From: CAJQQY01 sp045104975
Lineage (GTDB): Bacteria > Bacteroidota > Bacteroidia > Chitinophagales > Saprospiraceae
Assembly (NCBI GenBank): GCA_045104975.1
Contig: JBGCCY010000161.1
Coordinates: 4,920-68,919 of the forward strand
Reading direction: 5' to 3'
Length of the DNA stretch: 64,000 bases
The notes below the pieces were generated by a model. The model searched no databases. It was not told the origin of the DNA and saw only the letters and a list, made by a program, of their open reading frames with translations. Made by a program: the position numbers and the translations under genes. Below are positions 25,181-34,527 of the stretch, piece by piece; the stretch's first letter is position 1; every line of letters begins with the position of its first letter.

Positions 25181-25924
25181 ATGAGTGATTTAAAATCCAA
25201 GATTGACATGGACAAATTACCGCAGCATATTGCGGTGATCATGGATGGAAATGGACGATGGGCAAAACAAAAAGGTAAACTTCGAGTTTTTGGACATCGG
25301 AATGGAGTGAAAGCAGTCCGAGAAACGACAGAGGCAGCGGCAGAATTGGGAGTGAAATATTTGACCATGTATGCTTTTTCGACTGAAAATTGGAGTCGTC
25401 CACAAACGGAAGTGAATGCACTGATGAGTCTTTTGATTCAAACTGTACGGAAGGAATTATCGACATTGACCAAAAATAATATTCGATTGCAAGCAATTGG
25501 TGATTTAACAAAATTGCCTAAAGATACTTACAACGCATTGATGGAGGGTATTGAAAAAACTAAACATCATACTCGTATGACCTTGGTTTTGGCTCTCAAT
25601 TATAGCGCAAAGTGGGAAATTATTGAAGCTTCTAAAAAGTTAGCTTTGGCAGCTAAGAATGATGATTTGAAAATAGAAGATATTGATGAATCTACATTTT
25701 CTAATGCATTGAGCACAGCTGGAATGCCTGATCCTGAATTATTAATTCGAACAAGTGGAGAACAACGAATCAGTAATTTTTTGCTTTGGCAGATTGCTTA
25801 TGCTGAGTTACGATTTTTTCCAATTTTTTGGCCAGACTTCCGAAAGGAACATTTGTACGAAGCGATTGTGGATTTTCAAAACCGAGAAAGAAGGTTTGGA
25901 AAAACTAGCGAGCAAATTTCTTGA
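25181..25924 (+). CDS. uppS: Isoprenyl transferase (undecaprenyl diphosphate synthase)
   Basis: About 247 residues. HIAVIMDGNGRWAKQKGKLR is the catalytic block with the essential Asp, GHRNGVKAVRE follows, and YAFSTENWSRP, TRMTLVLALNYSAKWEI and DPELLIRTSGEQRISNFLLW are the remaining family motifs. All five conserved regions are intact. The enzyme makes the C55 carrier lipid for peptidoglycan and surface glycans, and thus feeds the WecA-type enzyme encoded nearby. I use ATG 25181 (MSDLKSK), because a GTG at 25139 would lie directly behind the -7 element. bamA follows after 280 bases, an order seen in many Bacteroidota. Confidence 0.95.
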   Translation: MSDLKSKIDMDKLPQHIAVIMDGNGRWAKQKGKLRVFGHRNGVKAVRETTEAAAELGVKYLTMYAFSTENWSRPQTEVNALMSLLIQTVRKELSTLTKNNIRLQAIGDLTKLPKDTYNALMEGIEKTKHHTRMTLVLALNYSAKWEIIEASKKLALAAKNDDLKIEDIDESTFSNALSTAGMPDPELLIRTSGEQRISNFLLWQIAYAELRFFPIFWPDFRKEHLYEAIVDFQNRERRFGKTSEQIS

Positions 25925-26204
25925 TTTAGAATTAAAGATGTAGGATTTTATGATATTGTAAGATCACATTTCGAGGGAAATCCATAATTCATAATCATGC
26001 AATCCATTATTTATAAAGTTAGCGTTCGGACAATTATATATCTTTTGATAAAAAAAACACCAACGAAATAAATTTCCCAACCGTTATAACAGAAGGGAAG
26101 TCAAAATGTAATTTTAAATCAAGCGTATTTTGATTATATAATTGCCATTTTGATTTTGATTTAAATAGTATTTCTCTTTGAGAAAATTTAACAGAACAAA
26201 AAAA

Positions 26205-28796
26205 ATGAGTTTAAAAAATATTTTACCATTTCTAGTTTGTCTTTTCTTTTTTACAATAAATGGTTTAGCACAAGTTATCGTTCCTGATACGATTCCTAAT
26301 ATTGATTACGCTGAACAAAAAGAATTTGAGATAGGAGGGATCACCGTTGTTGGAGCTAATTTTAGTGATGAAAATGCGATCAAAGCGATTGCAGGATTGA
26401 AAGTAGGAGACAAAATTAGAATAGGAACAGGTGGATATGATATTTCAAGAGCGATCAAAGCACTTTGGAAATTAAGATTATTTACTGATGTACGAGTATT
26501 TCAAACCAAAACAATTGGTGATATTGTTTTCATAGAAGTTTTTGTAAAGGAGCGTCCTCGATTATCTCGTTTTTCTTATAAAAATGTCAAAAAGAAATAC
26601 CACGATGATTTGAATGGTGTGGTCAATACTTATTTATTGAAAGGTGGAATTATCACAGAAAGTATCAAGACAGATGCGATTAATGGAATTAAAAGTTTCT
26701 TTGAAGGGAAAGGATATTTAGATGCTGAGGTGAAAGTAGAAGAGATTGAGGATAATACAAGTACTAATTCTGTACGATTGATTTTTGAGGTAGATAAAAA
26801 AGAAAGAATCAAAATTAAGGAAATTAGTTTTGCTGGAAATAAGAATGTCAAGCCTCGGAAGCTTAAGAAGTTGATGAAAGAAACGAAGGAGAAAAAACGA
26901 ATTTTCAATTCTTCTAAGTTTATCAAAAACGATTACGAAGCGGATAAAAAAATGATCGTTGCATATTATAATACCATAGGTTTTAGAGATGCTCGGATCT
27001 TGGGAGATAGTATATCGAGAAATGATGATGGGCAATTGGAATTGCAAATTAATATAGAAGAAGGAAATCGATATTTCTTTAGAGATATTGCTTGGAAAGG
27101 GAATTCAATTTATAATACAAAGACTTTAGCTGCTATTTTAGGAATTGAAAAAGGAGAAATTTATAATCAAGAATTGTTAGAAACTCGATTGAGTTTTAGT
27201 CAAGATGGAAGAGATGTTACGACACAATATATGGATAATGGTTATTTGTTTTTCCGAGTAGATCCAATTGAAGTTTCGATTGATAATGATTCGATTGATT
27301 TGGAAATTAGAATCTATGAAGGACCTCAAGCAACAATTGATAAAGTAACCATCGCTGGAAATGATCGAACTCATGAGCACGTAATTCGAAGAGAATTAAG
27401 AACTCGTCCAGGAGAAAAATTCAGTCGTTCAGATATTATTCGTTCTCAAAGAGAGATCATCAATTTAGGATATTTTAATCCCGAAACGATGGGAATCAAT
27501 ACTCCTGTAAATCCACAAAGAGGAACAGTTGATATAGAATATACTGTCGAAGAAAAACCTTCTGATCAGTTGGAGCTTTCTGCAGGATGGGGTGGACAAG
27601 GTCGTGGAGTGATTGGAACATTGGGAGTTTCATTTAATAATTTCTCAGTTAGGAATATATTGAAAAAAGAATCTTGGAGCCCGTTACCTCAAGGTGACGG
27701 ACAAAGACTTTCTCTTCGAGCACAAACCAATGGACGTTTTTACCAATCATATAATGCTTCATTTACGGAGCCTTGGTTGGGTGGAAAAAAAGCAACTTCA
27801 TTTACTATTGCAGGTTATTATACTCGATTGACTAATGGTTTATCAAAAGAGAGCGCAAGTTTTAATAGTTTAGGAATTACAAATTTCTCTCTTGGATTAG
27901 GAACTCGATTAAAATGGCCAGATGATAACTTTGTTTTGAGTGGAGCAATTAATTTGCAAAACTTAGCATTGAACCAATGGAATAGAGGAGATTTTAGATT
28001 GCAAGATGGTTCATTATTGAGGGAGGGTAATTTCCGAAATTTTAGTTTAAAAGGAACATTGGCGAGAACAACAGTTGTTGACCCCATTTTCCCAAAAACA
28101 GGATCGAAAGTTTCATTGAGTATTTCATTAACTCCTCCATACTCATTATTTAAGAATGATGATTTCTTCCTTTTATCGGAAGACGAAAGAGCAGGATTGA
28201 CTGATCAAGCTATTGCAGACATCGAAAATGCCAATCGTTTCCGATGGTTAGAATATCACAAATGGAGATTTGATGCAGAGTGGTACACTCCACTTGTTGG
28301 AAACTTAGTTTTAAAATCTTCGATCAAAATCGGAATGTTAGGATTTTATGATAGCAATATTGGATTATCACCTTTCGAAAGATTTGTCTTGGGAGGAGAT
28401 GGATTGGCAGGACAACAATTTGGATTATTAGGAAATGATATTATCTCCTTGAGAGGTTATGAAGTGAATGATTTGCCAGCAAGTAATAATGGAGGAGCAT
28501 CTGTTTTTGATAAATTAACCGTTGAATTGCGATATCCAATTTCATTGAATCCAAGTTCTACGATTTATGTTTTGGCATTTGCTCAAGGAGGAAATGCTTG
28601 GAACAGTTTCGAAGATTTCAATCCATTTGATGTGAGGCGATCAGCAGGTTTAGGTTTAAGAGTTTTCTTACCAATGTTTGGAACACTTGGATTTGATTAT
28701 GGTATTGGATTTGATAAACCTAACTTGATTAATAGTGGTGCAAAATGGCAAGAATTTGGACAGTTTAATATTATCTTAGGATTTGAGCCAGACTAG
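26205..28796 (+). CDS. bamA: Outer-membrane assembly factor BamA
   Basis: About 863 residues with signal peptide (MSLKNILPFLVCLFFFTINGLA). Several POTRA domains follow (about 45-440, with repeats such as ITVVGANFSDENAI and KISFAGN-like strands), then a C-terminal 16-strand barrel. The barrel contains LGLSPFERFVLGGDGL and a GLRGYEVND-like turn (SLRGYEVND), the conserved lid-loop motif. The last residues end in Phe-Glu-Pro-Asp rather than a plain terminal Phe. The protein inserts barrel proteins into the outer membrane and is essential. I chose ATG 26205; a TTG at 26178 would add nine charged residues before the signal peptide. The Skp/OmpH genes that often follow are absent here. Confidence 0.93.
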   Translation: MSLKNILPFLVCLFFFTINGLAQVIVPDTIPNIDYAEQKEFEIGGITVVGANFSDENAIKAIAGLKVGDKIRIGTGGYDISRAIKALWKLRLFTDVRVFQTKTIGDIVFIEVFVKERPRLSRFSYKNVKKKYHDDLNGVVNTYLLKGGIITESIKTDAINGIKSFFEGKGYLDAEVKVEEIEDNTSTNSVRLIFEVDKKERIKIKEISFAGNKNVKPRKLKKLMKETKEKKRIFNSSKFIKNDYEADKKMIVAYYNTIGFRDARILGDSISRNDDGQLELQINIEEGNRYFFRDIAWKGNSIYNTKTLAAILGIEKGEIYNQELLETRLSFSQDGRDVTTQYMDNGYLFFRVDPIEVSIDNDSIDLEIRIYEGPQATIDKVTIAGNDRTHEHVIRRELRTRPGEKFSRSDIIRSQREIINLGYFNPETMGINTPVNPQRGTVDIEYTVEEKPSDQLELSAGWGGQGRGVIGTLGVSFNNFSVRNILKKESWSPLPQGDGQRLSLRAQTNGRFYQSYNASFTEPWLGGKKATSFTIAGYYTRLTNGLSKESASFNSLGITNFSLGLGTRLKWPDDNFVLSGAINLQNLALNQWNRGDFRLQDGSLLREGNFRNFSLKGTLARTTVVDPIFPKTGSKVSLSISLTPPYSLFKNDDFFLLSEDERAGLTDQAIADIENANRFRWLEYHKWRFDAEWYTPLVGNLVLKSSIKIGMLGFYDSNIGLSPFERFVLGGDGLAGQQFGLLGNDIISLRGYEVNDLPASNNGGASVFDKLTVELRYPISLNPSSTIYVLAFAQGGNAWNSFEDFNPFDVRRSAGLGLRVFLPMFGTLGFDYGIGFDKPNLINSGAKWQEFGQFNIILGFEPD

Positions 28797-28898
28797 AAAT
28801 ACGTTATTTGTTTAACAGTTTATGAAACTGTTATACAATTCTATTTAAGTTCTTGTTCAGATTAAATTTAAGTAAGAACTTAGAATAATAAAAGATAT

Positions 28899-28942
28899 GT
28901 AACCCACTTTGAAGAATATTTCAAGGTGGGTTACACGTTTTT
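28899..28942 (+). terminator. Terminator of bamA
   Basis: A 15-base stem, 28899-28913 with 28920-28934 (one G-U pair), around a gaatat loop, followed by ACGTTTTT. Confidence 0.8.
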
Positions 28943-28966
28943 AGACATCCCAAACGTTGTTAAATT

Positions 28967-30958
28967 ATGATGAGAAGAAATTTACTTTTGATTTTTATAG
29001 CTTTTGTTTTTGGACAAAGTGGTTTTACCCAACCTAATTCCAATGAAAATTATGTCACTCGGAAAACCGCTTCAGAAAAATTAAAAAAGACTTATAAAAA
29101 AGGAATAAAATATTCACGAGCAGGTGAAAATGAAAAAGCATTAAAAGAATTTTCAAAAGCGCTAAAAAAGGAACCTGCATTTATCGACGCACAAATCCAA
29201 TGGTCAGCCATTCATTATGATATGAAAAATTATGAAGTGGCAGTACAAGGTTTTGAAAAAGTAATCCAGATAGATTCATTTTACAAAAAGAAAGTATTTT
29301 ATACCCTTGCTTTGGCAGAGATGCGAATGAAGAAATTTGATGAGGCAATTATACATTTTGAAAACTATCTAGCCTCTCAACCCAATAATGAGATTCTCCA
29401 AAAAAAATCTAAAAAGCATATTGCCAATAGCCGATTTATGAAAACGGCTTACGCTAATCCAGTTCCTTATGAGCCTAAAAGTTTAGGTGAAAATATTAAT
29501 ACTCAAAATCCAGAATACCTTCCCTCTTTAACTGCTGATGGCAATCAATTAATATATACTGCAAGACTTTATGGGCAAGAAGATTTTATTATGAGCACTA
29601 AAAAAGATGGTGTTTGGCAAAAAGGAGTTCCATTGAATGGAGTGAATACTGAACAAAATGAAGGAGCCCAAAGTATTTCGGCTGATGGAAAATTTTTGGT
29701 TTTCACAGCTTGTAATCGTAAAGATGGTTATGGTAGCTGCGATTTATATTATTCAGAAATTAGAGATGGGAGATGGACATCTGCGGCAAATATAGGGTCA
29801 CCAATTAATTCGAGAGGTTGGGAATCACAACCTTCAATTTCAGCAGATGGACGAGCGATTTATTTTACCAGTAATCGAAAAGGAGGGCAAGGTGGAAAAG
29901 ATATTTGGATTAGTTATCGTCAAAAAGATGGAAAATGGGGAAAACCTCAAAACCTAGGAGATATCATTAATTCACCTTACGATGAGCAATCACCATTTAT
30001 TCATGCCGATAATCAAACGCTTTATTTTATGTCAGATGGACACCCTGGAATGGGAGGGCATGATTTATTTTTCGCTAGGAAAAAAAATGAGAAAGAATGG
30101 TTTACTCCAAAAAACTTAGGTTACCCAATAAATACAGAAGCAGGAGAAGGCGCGTTGGTTTTGAGTTTAGATGGGAAAACGGGCTACTTTGCTAGCGATA
30201 CAAAAAATGTAAAAACCGATGAATCTGTTTTTGATAGTGGAGTCAAAGGAGGACATACGGACTTATATAGTTTTGAATTATACCAAGAAGCTCGACCTCA
30301 ACCCGTGACTTATGTCCAAGCATACGTCTATGATTTGGAAACAAAAGAGAAACTTTCAGCAAAGGTTGATTTCATAGATTTGAACTCTGGAGATACTTAT
30401 GCATCTTCTTTTACAGATCAGGATGGAGAATTTCTGGTTTGTTTGCCTATAGGAAAAAACTATGCATTGAATATTTCAAAAGAGAAATATTTATTTCACT
30501 CTGAAAACTTTTCGCTAGAAAAAACGCAAAGTTTAAACAACCCATTTTTATTAAAAATAGGATTACAACCAATCAAAAATAAACCAGTTACGTCAACCGT
30601 AGAACCTGAAACAACTTCTCCCCCAGTTGTTTTGAGAAATGTTTTATTCGAAACTGGATCAGCGGAGTTGAAACCAGAATCTTTATTTGAATTGAATCAA
30701 CTATTACAATTATTGGAAAATAACAATACCCTCAAAATTCAAATAAATGGACATACAGATAATGTAGGTTCGGATGATAACAATCTTACCTTATCAACTA
30801 ATAGAGCAAAAGCGGTAAAAGATTTTTTAATAAAAAATGGAATTGCTGCTAGTCGTTTAAGTCACAAAGGATATGGAGAAACCAAACCAATCGACTCAAA
30901 TGATGTAGAATGGGGCAGACAGAACAATCGAAGAACAGAGTTTGTTATGCTTAAGTAA
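28967..30958 (+). CDS. OmpA-family protein with TPR, PD40 propeller and CRD domains (PorE-like architecture)
   Basis: 663 residues with a signal peptide. TPR units lie at about 35-160 (YKKGIKYSRAGENEKALKEF), and a PD40/WD40-like propeller at about 170-420, with repeated SADGRAIYFTSNRKGGQGG-type blades. A carboxypeptidase-regulatory-like beta domain is at about 440-525, and a C-terminal OmpA peptidoglycan-binding domain at about 550-663 (INGHTDNVGSDDNNLTLSTN, NRAKAVKDFL). This four-domain order is that of PorE, which anchors the type IX secretion machine to peptidoglycan. Saprospiria carry several paralogues, and PorE itself is a lipoprotein while no lipobox is seen here. I therefore call only the architecture. 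It is independent of bamA, whose terminator lies between them. Confidence 0.85.
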   Translation: MMRRNLLLIFIAFVFGQSGFTQPNSNENYVTRKTASEKLKKTYKKGIKYSRAGENEKALKEFSKALKKEPAFIDAQIQWSAIHYDMKNYEVAVQGFEKVIQIDSFYKKKVFYTLALAEMRMKKFDEAIIHFENYLASQPNNEILQKKSKKHIANSRFMKTAYANPVPYEPKSLGENINTQNPEYLPSLTADGNQLIYTARLYGQEDFIMSTKKDGVWQKGVPLNGVNTEQNEGAQSISADGKFLVFTACNRKDGYGSCDLYYSEIRDGRWTSAANIGSPINSRGWESQPSISADGRAIYFTSNRKGGQGGKDIWISYRQKDGKWGKPQNLGDIINSPYDEQSPFIHADNQTLYFMSDGHPGMGGHDLFFARKKNEKEWFTPKNLGYPINTEAGEGALVLSLDGKTGYFASDTKNVKTDESVFDSGVKGGHTDLYSFELYQEARPQPVTYVQAYVYDLETKEKLSAKVDFIDLNSGDTYASSFTDQDGEFLVCLPIGKNYALNISKEKYLFHSENFSLEKTQSLNNPFLLKIGLQPIKNKPVTSTVEPETTSPPVVLRNVLFETGSAELKPESLFELNQLLQLLENNNTLKIQINGHTDNVGSDDNNLTLSTNRAKAVKDFLIKNGIAASRLSHKGYGETKPIDSNDVEWGRQNNRRTEFVMLK

Positions 30959-31060
30959 AATGACTTTTCAAGTTGTCTCAAAAGCATTGTGCCAATTAAA
31001 ATTTAGATAAAATAATATTACTTAAATAGGTTGAAAAACCATTTTCAAAAAACTATAACA

Positions 31061-31483
31061 ATGACTTTAAAATCAATCCTCACAACCATTTTATTTTTCA
31101 CGTTATTTGTAACATCATCCGTAGCTCAATCTTGTGTGGGTGTTTGGAAAACAGTTGATGATGAAACGGGCGAAGAAAAATCTCAAGTAGAAATCTATGA
31201 AAAGAATGGGAAGTATTATGGTAAAATTATAAAACTTATAAACCCAACAACCGATGTTTGCAATACTTGCACAGGTGATCGAAAAGGCAAACCTTTAGTT
31301 GGTATGGAAATCCTATGGGATATGAAGAAAAGTGGGAGTACTTGGAAAAACGGAGAGATTTTTTCACCAACAAAAGATAAGACCTATAGTTGTAAAATAT
31401 GGTTAGAAGGAAATGATATCTTAAAAGTTCGAGGATATGTTGCTCTTTTTTATCGAACTCAAACGTGGCATCGAATAAAATAA
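31061..31483 (+). CDS. DUF2147 family secreted protein
   Basis: About 140 residues: a signal peptide ending SSVAQSC, then GVWKTVDDETGEEKSQVEIY, EKNGKYYGKIIKLINP, and CNTCTGDRKGKPLVGMEIL. These are the defining blocks of DUF2147, including the C-x-x-C-x-G-D-x-(K/R) turn. The family is a small lipocalin-like periplasmic protein of unknown role. I chose ATG 31061 because the TTG at 31031 would put ten polar residues before the signal peptide. A terminator follows at 31632, after 150 bases with no convincing gene. Confidence 0.88.
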   Translation: MTLKSILTTILFFTLFVTSSVAQSCVGVWKTVDDETGEEKSQVEIYEKNGKYYGKIIKLINPTTDVCNTCTGDRKGKPLVGMEILWDMKKSGSTWKNGEIFSPTKDKTYSCKIWLEGNDILKVRGYVALFYRTQTWHRIK

Positions 31484-31631
31484 CTGGGAAATCTATTTTT
31501 TCGAAATAATATTGAAGACAAACTGTTATGAGTGGGCTAAAATTGGAATTGAAAATGACTAACGAAAGTGTTGATATCAGTTTTAAACAGACTTAAGATT
31601 CAGAATTTGCTTAATAATAAAAAAAATGATA

Positions 31632-31671
31632 AAAAAAAAAGGTCTTAGCAAAATATTTGCTAAGGCTTTTT
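31632..31671 (+). terminator. Terminator before the small conserved protein
   Basis: CTTAGCAAA pairs with TTTGCTAAG, with an upstream A-run and a downstream TTTTTAG. It ends the DUF2147 transcript. Confidence 0.75.
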
Positions 31672-31743
31672 AGTTTTAGTATTGAATTTTTCACACACAA
31701 CTTTTTAAGCGCACAACTTATTTATTCACTCAAAAAAACGTTC

Positions 31744-31980
31744 ATGAAGCATAACTTTACATTAAATCACTTAACTAGATTCATTTACAAAGAAACTTCG
31801 GTAGCCGAATCAATGGCGATTAGAACAGCTCTTCAAGAAGATTGGAATTTGTTTGAAGATTACCAAGAATTGAAAAAAGCTAACGATCAATTACCTAAAG
31901 TTACTTTTAATCCTTCACCTGACAGTATCCAAAATATCCTTCGATATAGCAAGGAGACAGCAGTTGAAGCTCAACATTAG
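31744..31980 (+). CDS. Conserved small Bacteroidota protein of unknown function
   Basis: 78 residues beginning MKHNFTLNHLTRFIYKETS and containing ALQEDWNLFEDYQELKKA. I recall similar short proteins (start F-T-L-N-H-L-I-x-(Y/F)-(I/L)-Y-x-E-T, then L-Q-x-D-W-x-L-x-x-x-Y-x-E-L) across Flavobacteriia and Saprospiria. The layout resembles the cytoplasmic helical part of an anti-sigma factor, but there is no membrane helix and no zinc motif. ATG 31744 is used, since a start at 31657 would lie inside the upstream terminator. A strong terminator follows 21 bases after the stop, so it is a single-gene transcript lying before recA. Confidence 0.7.
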   Translation: MKHNFTLNHLTRFIYKETSVAESMAIRTALQEDWNLFEDYQELKKANDQLPKVTFNPSPDSIQNILRYSKETAVEAQH

Positions 31981-32001
31981 ATGGATTTTAAAATCCTCCT
32001 G

Positions 32002-32040
32002 AAAGCCCTTAATCAATTGAATTTGATTAAGGGCTTTTCC
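32002..32040 (+). terminator. Terminator of the small conserved gene
   Basis: Perfect 15-base stem 32002-32016 / 32023-32037 with a ttgaat loop and a T-run. Confidence 0.85.
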
Positions 32041-32081
32041 AATTTTATGAATAACCCAGGATTTATAATGTTGCGATTTTT

Positions 32082-32117
32082 GGATATTCGAAATTCCTTG
32101 TTCGATATTGGATATTC
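32082..32117. repeat. Short ggatattc repeat in the recA upstream region
   Basis: Two copies of ggatattc, at 32082-32089 and 32110-32117, with a related tcgatatt between. Such ATATTCGA-type low-complexity repeats are common between genes in this group of bacteria; no function is evident. Confidence 0.45.
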
Positions 32118-32251
32118 AAAAAAAACTTTACCTATCTTGTTTTAATTAAATTTTATACTTGAAAAAACACATTCTTACACATTTTAGTAAAACAACTTTT
32201 TAGCGATTTAAAACATTTAAAACAATTTTTTTTAATAAAATGCTTTTATTT

Positions 32252-32283
32252 TTTGTTTTATACAAACAAAAAGTTTATCTTTG
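32252..32283 (+). promoter_or_regulatory. recA promoter
   Basis: TTTG at 32252-32255, 20 bases, then TATCTTTG at 32276-32283: a full match to the Bacteroidota consensus. No LexA-like palindrome was recognised between it and the start codon. Confidence 0.8.
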
Positions 32284-32331
32284 AGTCGTTATAAACAAAA
32301 AGTTGTTTTCAAAAGATTAAAATTGTATACA

Positions 32332-33387
32332 ATGTCAAAAGAAAAAGAAGCAAAGCTAAAAGCCTTAAAACAAACGATGGATAGGCTAGACAAAACTTAC
32401 GGAAAGGGAATCGTAATGAGAATGGGTGATAAGCCAGCAGTTGATGTCGAAACTATTCCAACGGGTTCATTAAGTCTAGATTTAGCACTCGGAATCAATG
32501 GTCTTCCAAAAGGTAGAATCGTTGAAATTTATGGTCCTGAATCTTCAGGTAAAACTACCTTGGCCATTCATGCAATTGCAGAATGTCAAAGAAAAGGTGG
32601 AATCGCAGCTTTTATTGATGCGGAACATGCCTTTGACAAAAATTATGCAGAATCACTTGGGGTTGATACGGAGAACTTATTGATTTCTCAACCAGATAAT
32701 GGTGAGCAAGCACTTGAAATTACTGAAAACTTAATTCGTTCAGCTGCAATTGATATTATTGTAGTTGATTCTGTTGCAGCCTTAGTTCCAAGAAGTGAGA
32801 TTGAAGGTGAAATGGGAGATTCTAAAATGGGATTACAAGCTCGTTTGATGTCTCAGGCAATGAGAAAATTGACAGGAGCAATTGGAAGAACTGGATGTTG
32901 TTGTGTATTCATTAACCAATTACGTGAAAAAATTGGGGTAATGTTCGGAAATCCGGAAACAACAACTGGAGGTAACGCATTAAAATTCTATGCTTCAGTA
33001 AGATTAGATATTCGAAAATCAGGTTCTGCGATTAAAGATAAAGAAGGAAATGTAGTTGGAAATCACGTAAAAGTGAAAGTGGTGAAAAACAAATTAGCAC
33101 CGCCATTCCGAATTGCATTATTTGACATTATGTATGGAGAGGGAATTTCCAAAACAGGAGAAATTGTCGATTTAGGTGTAGATCATGACATCATCGATAA
33201 AAGCGGATCTTGGTATGCTTACGGTGGAAGTAAAATCGCACAAGGTCGAGAATCTGCTAAAAACTTTTTGGCTGATAATCCAGAAGTTGCTTTGGAAATC
33301 GAGCAAAAAATTAAAGATAAAATTAGAGGTTTAAATCAACCAGAAGAAGTGGAAAGTCTTGAGCCAGAAGCGGAAGAGGCGAAGTAA
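32332..33387 (+). CDS. recA: Recombinase RecA
   Basis: 351 residues. IYGPESSGKTTLAIHA is Walker A, IDAEHAFDKNYA follows, IDIIVVDSVAALVPRSEIEG is Walker B and the L1 region, and TGGNALKFYASVRLDIRK is the conserved C-terminal ATPase block. The tail is short and acidic. The protein forms filaments on single-stranded DNA for homologous recombination and repair. I set the start at ATG 32332 (MSKEKEAKLKAL), since the TTG at 32281 is part of the -7 promoter element. A terminator closes the gene at 33419-33456. Confidence 0.98.
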   Translation: MSKEKEAKLKALKQTMDRLDKTYGKGIVMRMGDKPAVDVETIPTGSLSLDLALGINGLPKGRIVEIYGPESSGKTTLAIHAIAECQRKGGIAAFIDAEHAFDKNYAESLGVDTENLLISQPDNGEQALEITENLIRSAAIDIIVVDSVAALVPRSEIEGEMGDSKMGLQARLMSQAMRKLTGAIGRTGCCCVFINQLREKIGVMFGNPETTTGGNALKFYASVRLDIRKSGSAIKDKEGNVVGNHVKVKVVKNKLAPPFRIALFDIMYGEGISKTGEIVDLGVDHDIIDKSGSWYAYGGSKIAQGRESAKNFLADNPEVALEIEQKIKDKIRGLNQPEEVESLEPEAEEAK

Positions 33388-33418
33388 AACTCTACTCGAA
33401 ATAATTTTATTAAAAAAT

Positions 33419-33456
33419 AAAAATCCTTTTTTCCATAATGGAAAAAAGGGTTTTTT
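33419..33456 (+). terminator. Terminator of recA
   Basis: AAATCCTTTTTTCCA pairs with TGGAAAAAAGGGTTT, followed by a T-run. Confidence 0.8.
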
Positions 33457-33519
33457 GCTTTCATGATAGTATTTCAATTCTATGTCATGTATGTTTTTAT
33501 AAATCCAGTCGTTTGCGAA

Positions 33520-34425
33520 TCAAACTTTTTCTTTTAAAATATTTTTAAGTGCAGGCTGGATCCTTGAAAATTTAAATTCATATCCACTTGCAAGGATTTT
33601 CTCTGCAGAAACTCTAGCACTATTTAAAAGCATATCTGCCATTTCTCCCATCACTAATTTCAAAGCAAAAGAAGGAGCAGGAAAGGGGAAAGCAAAACCA
33701 CCACGAGCAGCTTGAATTTCTTTAACTAAATTTTTTATCATTAGAGGCTTAGGGGCAACTGCATTATAAATACCAGTCACTTTTTCATTTTCTAATGCCC
33801 AAATAAACATGTAACAAACATCATCAATGTGTACCCAAGGGTAGTACGCTTTTCCATTTCCAAAAGAAACTCTTGCACCAAATTTCATCGGTAAAATCAT
33901 TTCTGGAAGTGCTCCACCATTCATTGACAATACAATCCCAATCCTAAAAATGGCAGTTCTAATTTTTGATTTTGCAATACTTTTAGCTGCATTCTCCCAG
34001 GCCATAGTGCATTCAGAAAGAAAATCTTCTGGTTGTGGTTCAGAACTCTCCGTCAACCATTCATCTCCTCGATTGCCATAAAAACCAATTGCAGAAGCAG
34101 AGAGATATGCTTTTGGTTTTTTTATTTTTTCAAAACTATCGTTTAAAAGTGCGGCAGTTTGAGTGCGACTTTCGATTAAAACTTTTTTCCGACTTTCAGT
34201 CCAACGCTTGTCAACAATTCCAGCACCTGCCAAATTGATCACATAATCTGCTCTTTCAATTGCAGCGGAATCAATGGTTTTCTTTTTTACATCCCATTGG
34301 AAAAAGCGATTATCTGATTTTTTCTTTCGACTTAAGAAAATGACATCATATCCTTTTTTTTCCAAAAGAACACTTAAACGTTGGCCGATTAAACCTGTGC
34401 CGCCTGCGAGTAAAACTGTTGACAT
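33520..34425 (-). CDS. TIGR01777 family NAD-dependent epimerase (YfcH/SDR39U1-like)
   Basis: 301 residues. The N-terminal dinucleotide motif is LLAGGTGLIGQRLSVLL, followed by YVINLAGAGIVDKRWTESRK with the N-L-A-G-x-x-(I/V)-x-x-x-R-W signature of TIGR01777. LSASAIGFYGNRGDEWLTE holds the Tyr region. YYPWVHIDDV and a C-terminal DUF1731-like segment finish the family plan. Substrates are unknown; members are called sugar-nucleotide epimerase-like or cell-division inhibitor SulA-like without good proof. It ends close to and opposite recA. Confidence 0.9.
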   Translation of the reverse strand: MSTVLLAGGTGLIGQRLSVLLEKKGYDVIFLSRKKKSDNRFFQWDVKKKTIDSAAIERADYVINLAGAGIVDKRWTESRKKVLIESRTQTAALLNDSFEKIKKPKAYLSASAIGFYGNRGDEWLTESSEPQPEDFLSECTMAWENAAKSIAKSKIRTAIFRIGIVLSMNGGALPEMILPMKFGARVSFGNGKAYYPWVHIDDVCYMFIWALENEKVTGIYNAVAPKPLMIKNLVKEIQAARGGFAFPFPAPSFALKLVMGEMADMLLNSARVSAEKILASGYEFKFSRIQPALKNILKEKV

Positions 34426-34527
34426 AATTGTTTTCGAATTTGTGGTTGTTGTTATTTATCTTTGATGTACAACACAAATACATCATAGATGTTTTTAATT
34501 TTTTTAGAGATACAAAAAAATATAATT

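Noticed and set aside
31528..31596. Short 22-residue frame MSGLKLELKMTNES after the DUF2147 gene
   Set aside because: No promoter of its own and no recognised similarity, so random occurrence is likely.
26178..32332. Upstream TTG starts for bamA, the DUF2147 gene and recA
   Set aside because: They fall in promoter elements or before signal peptides; the ATG starts fit the families and promoters better.
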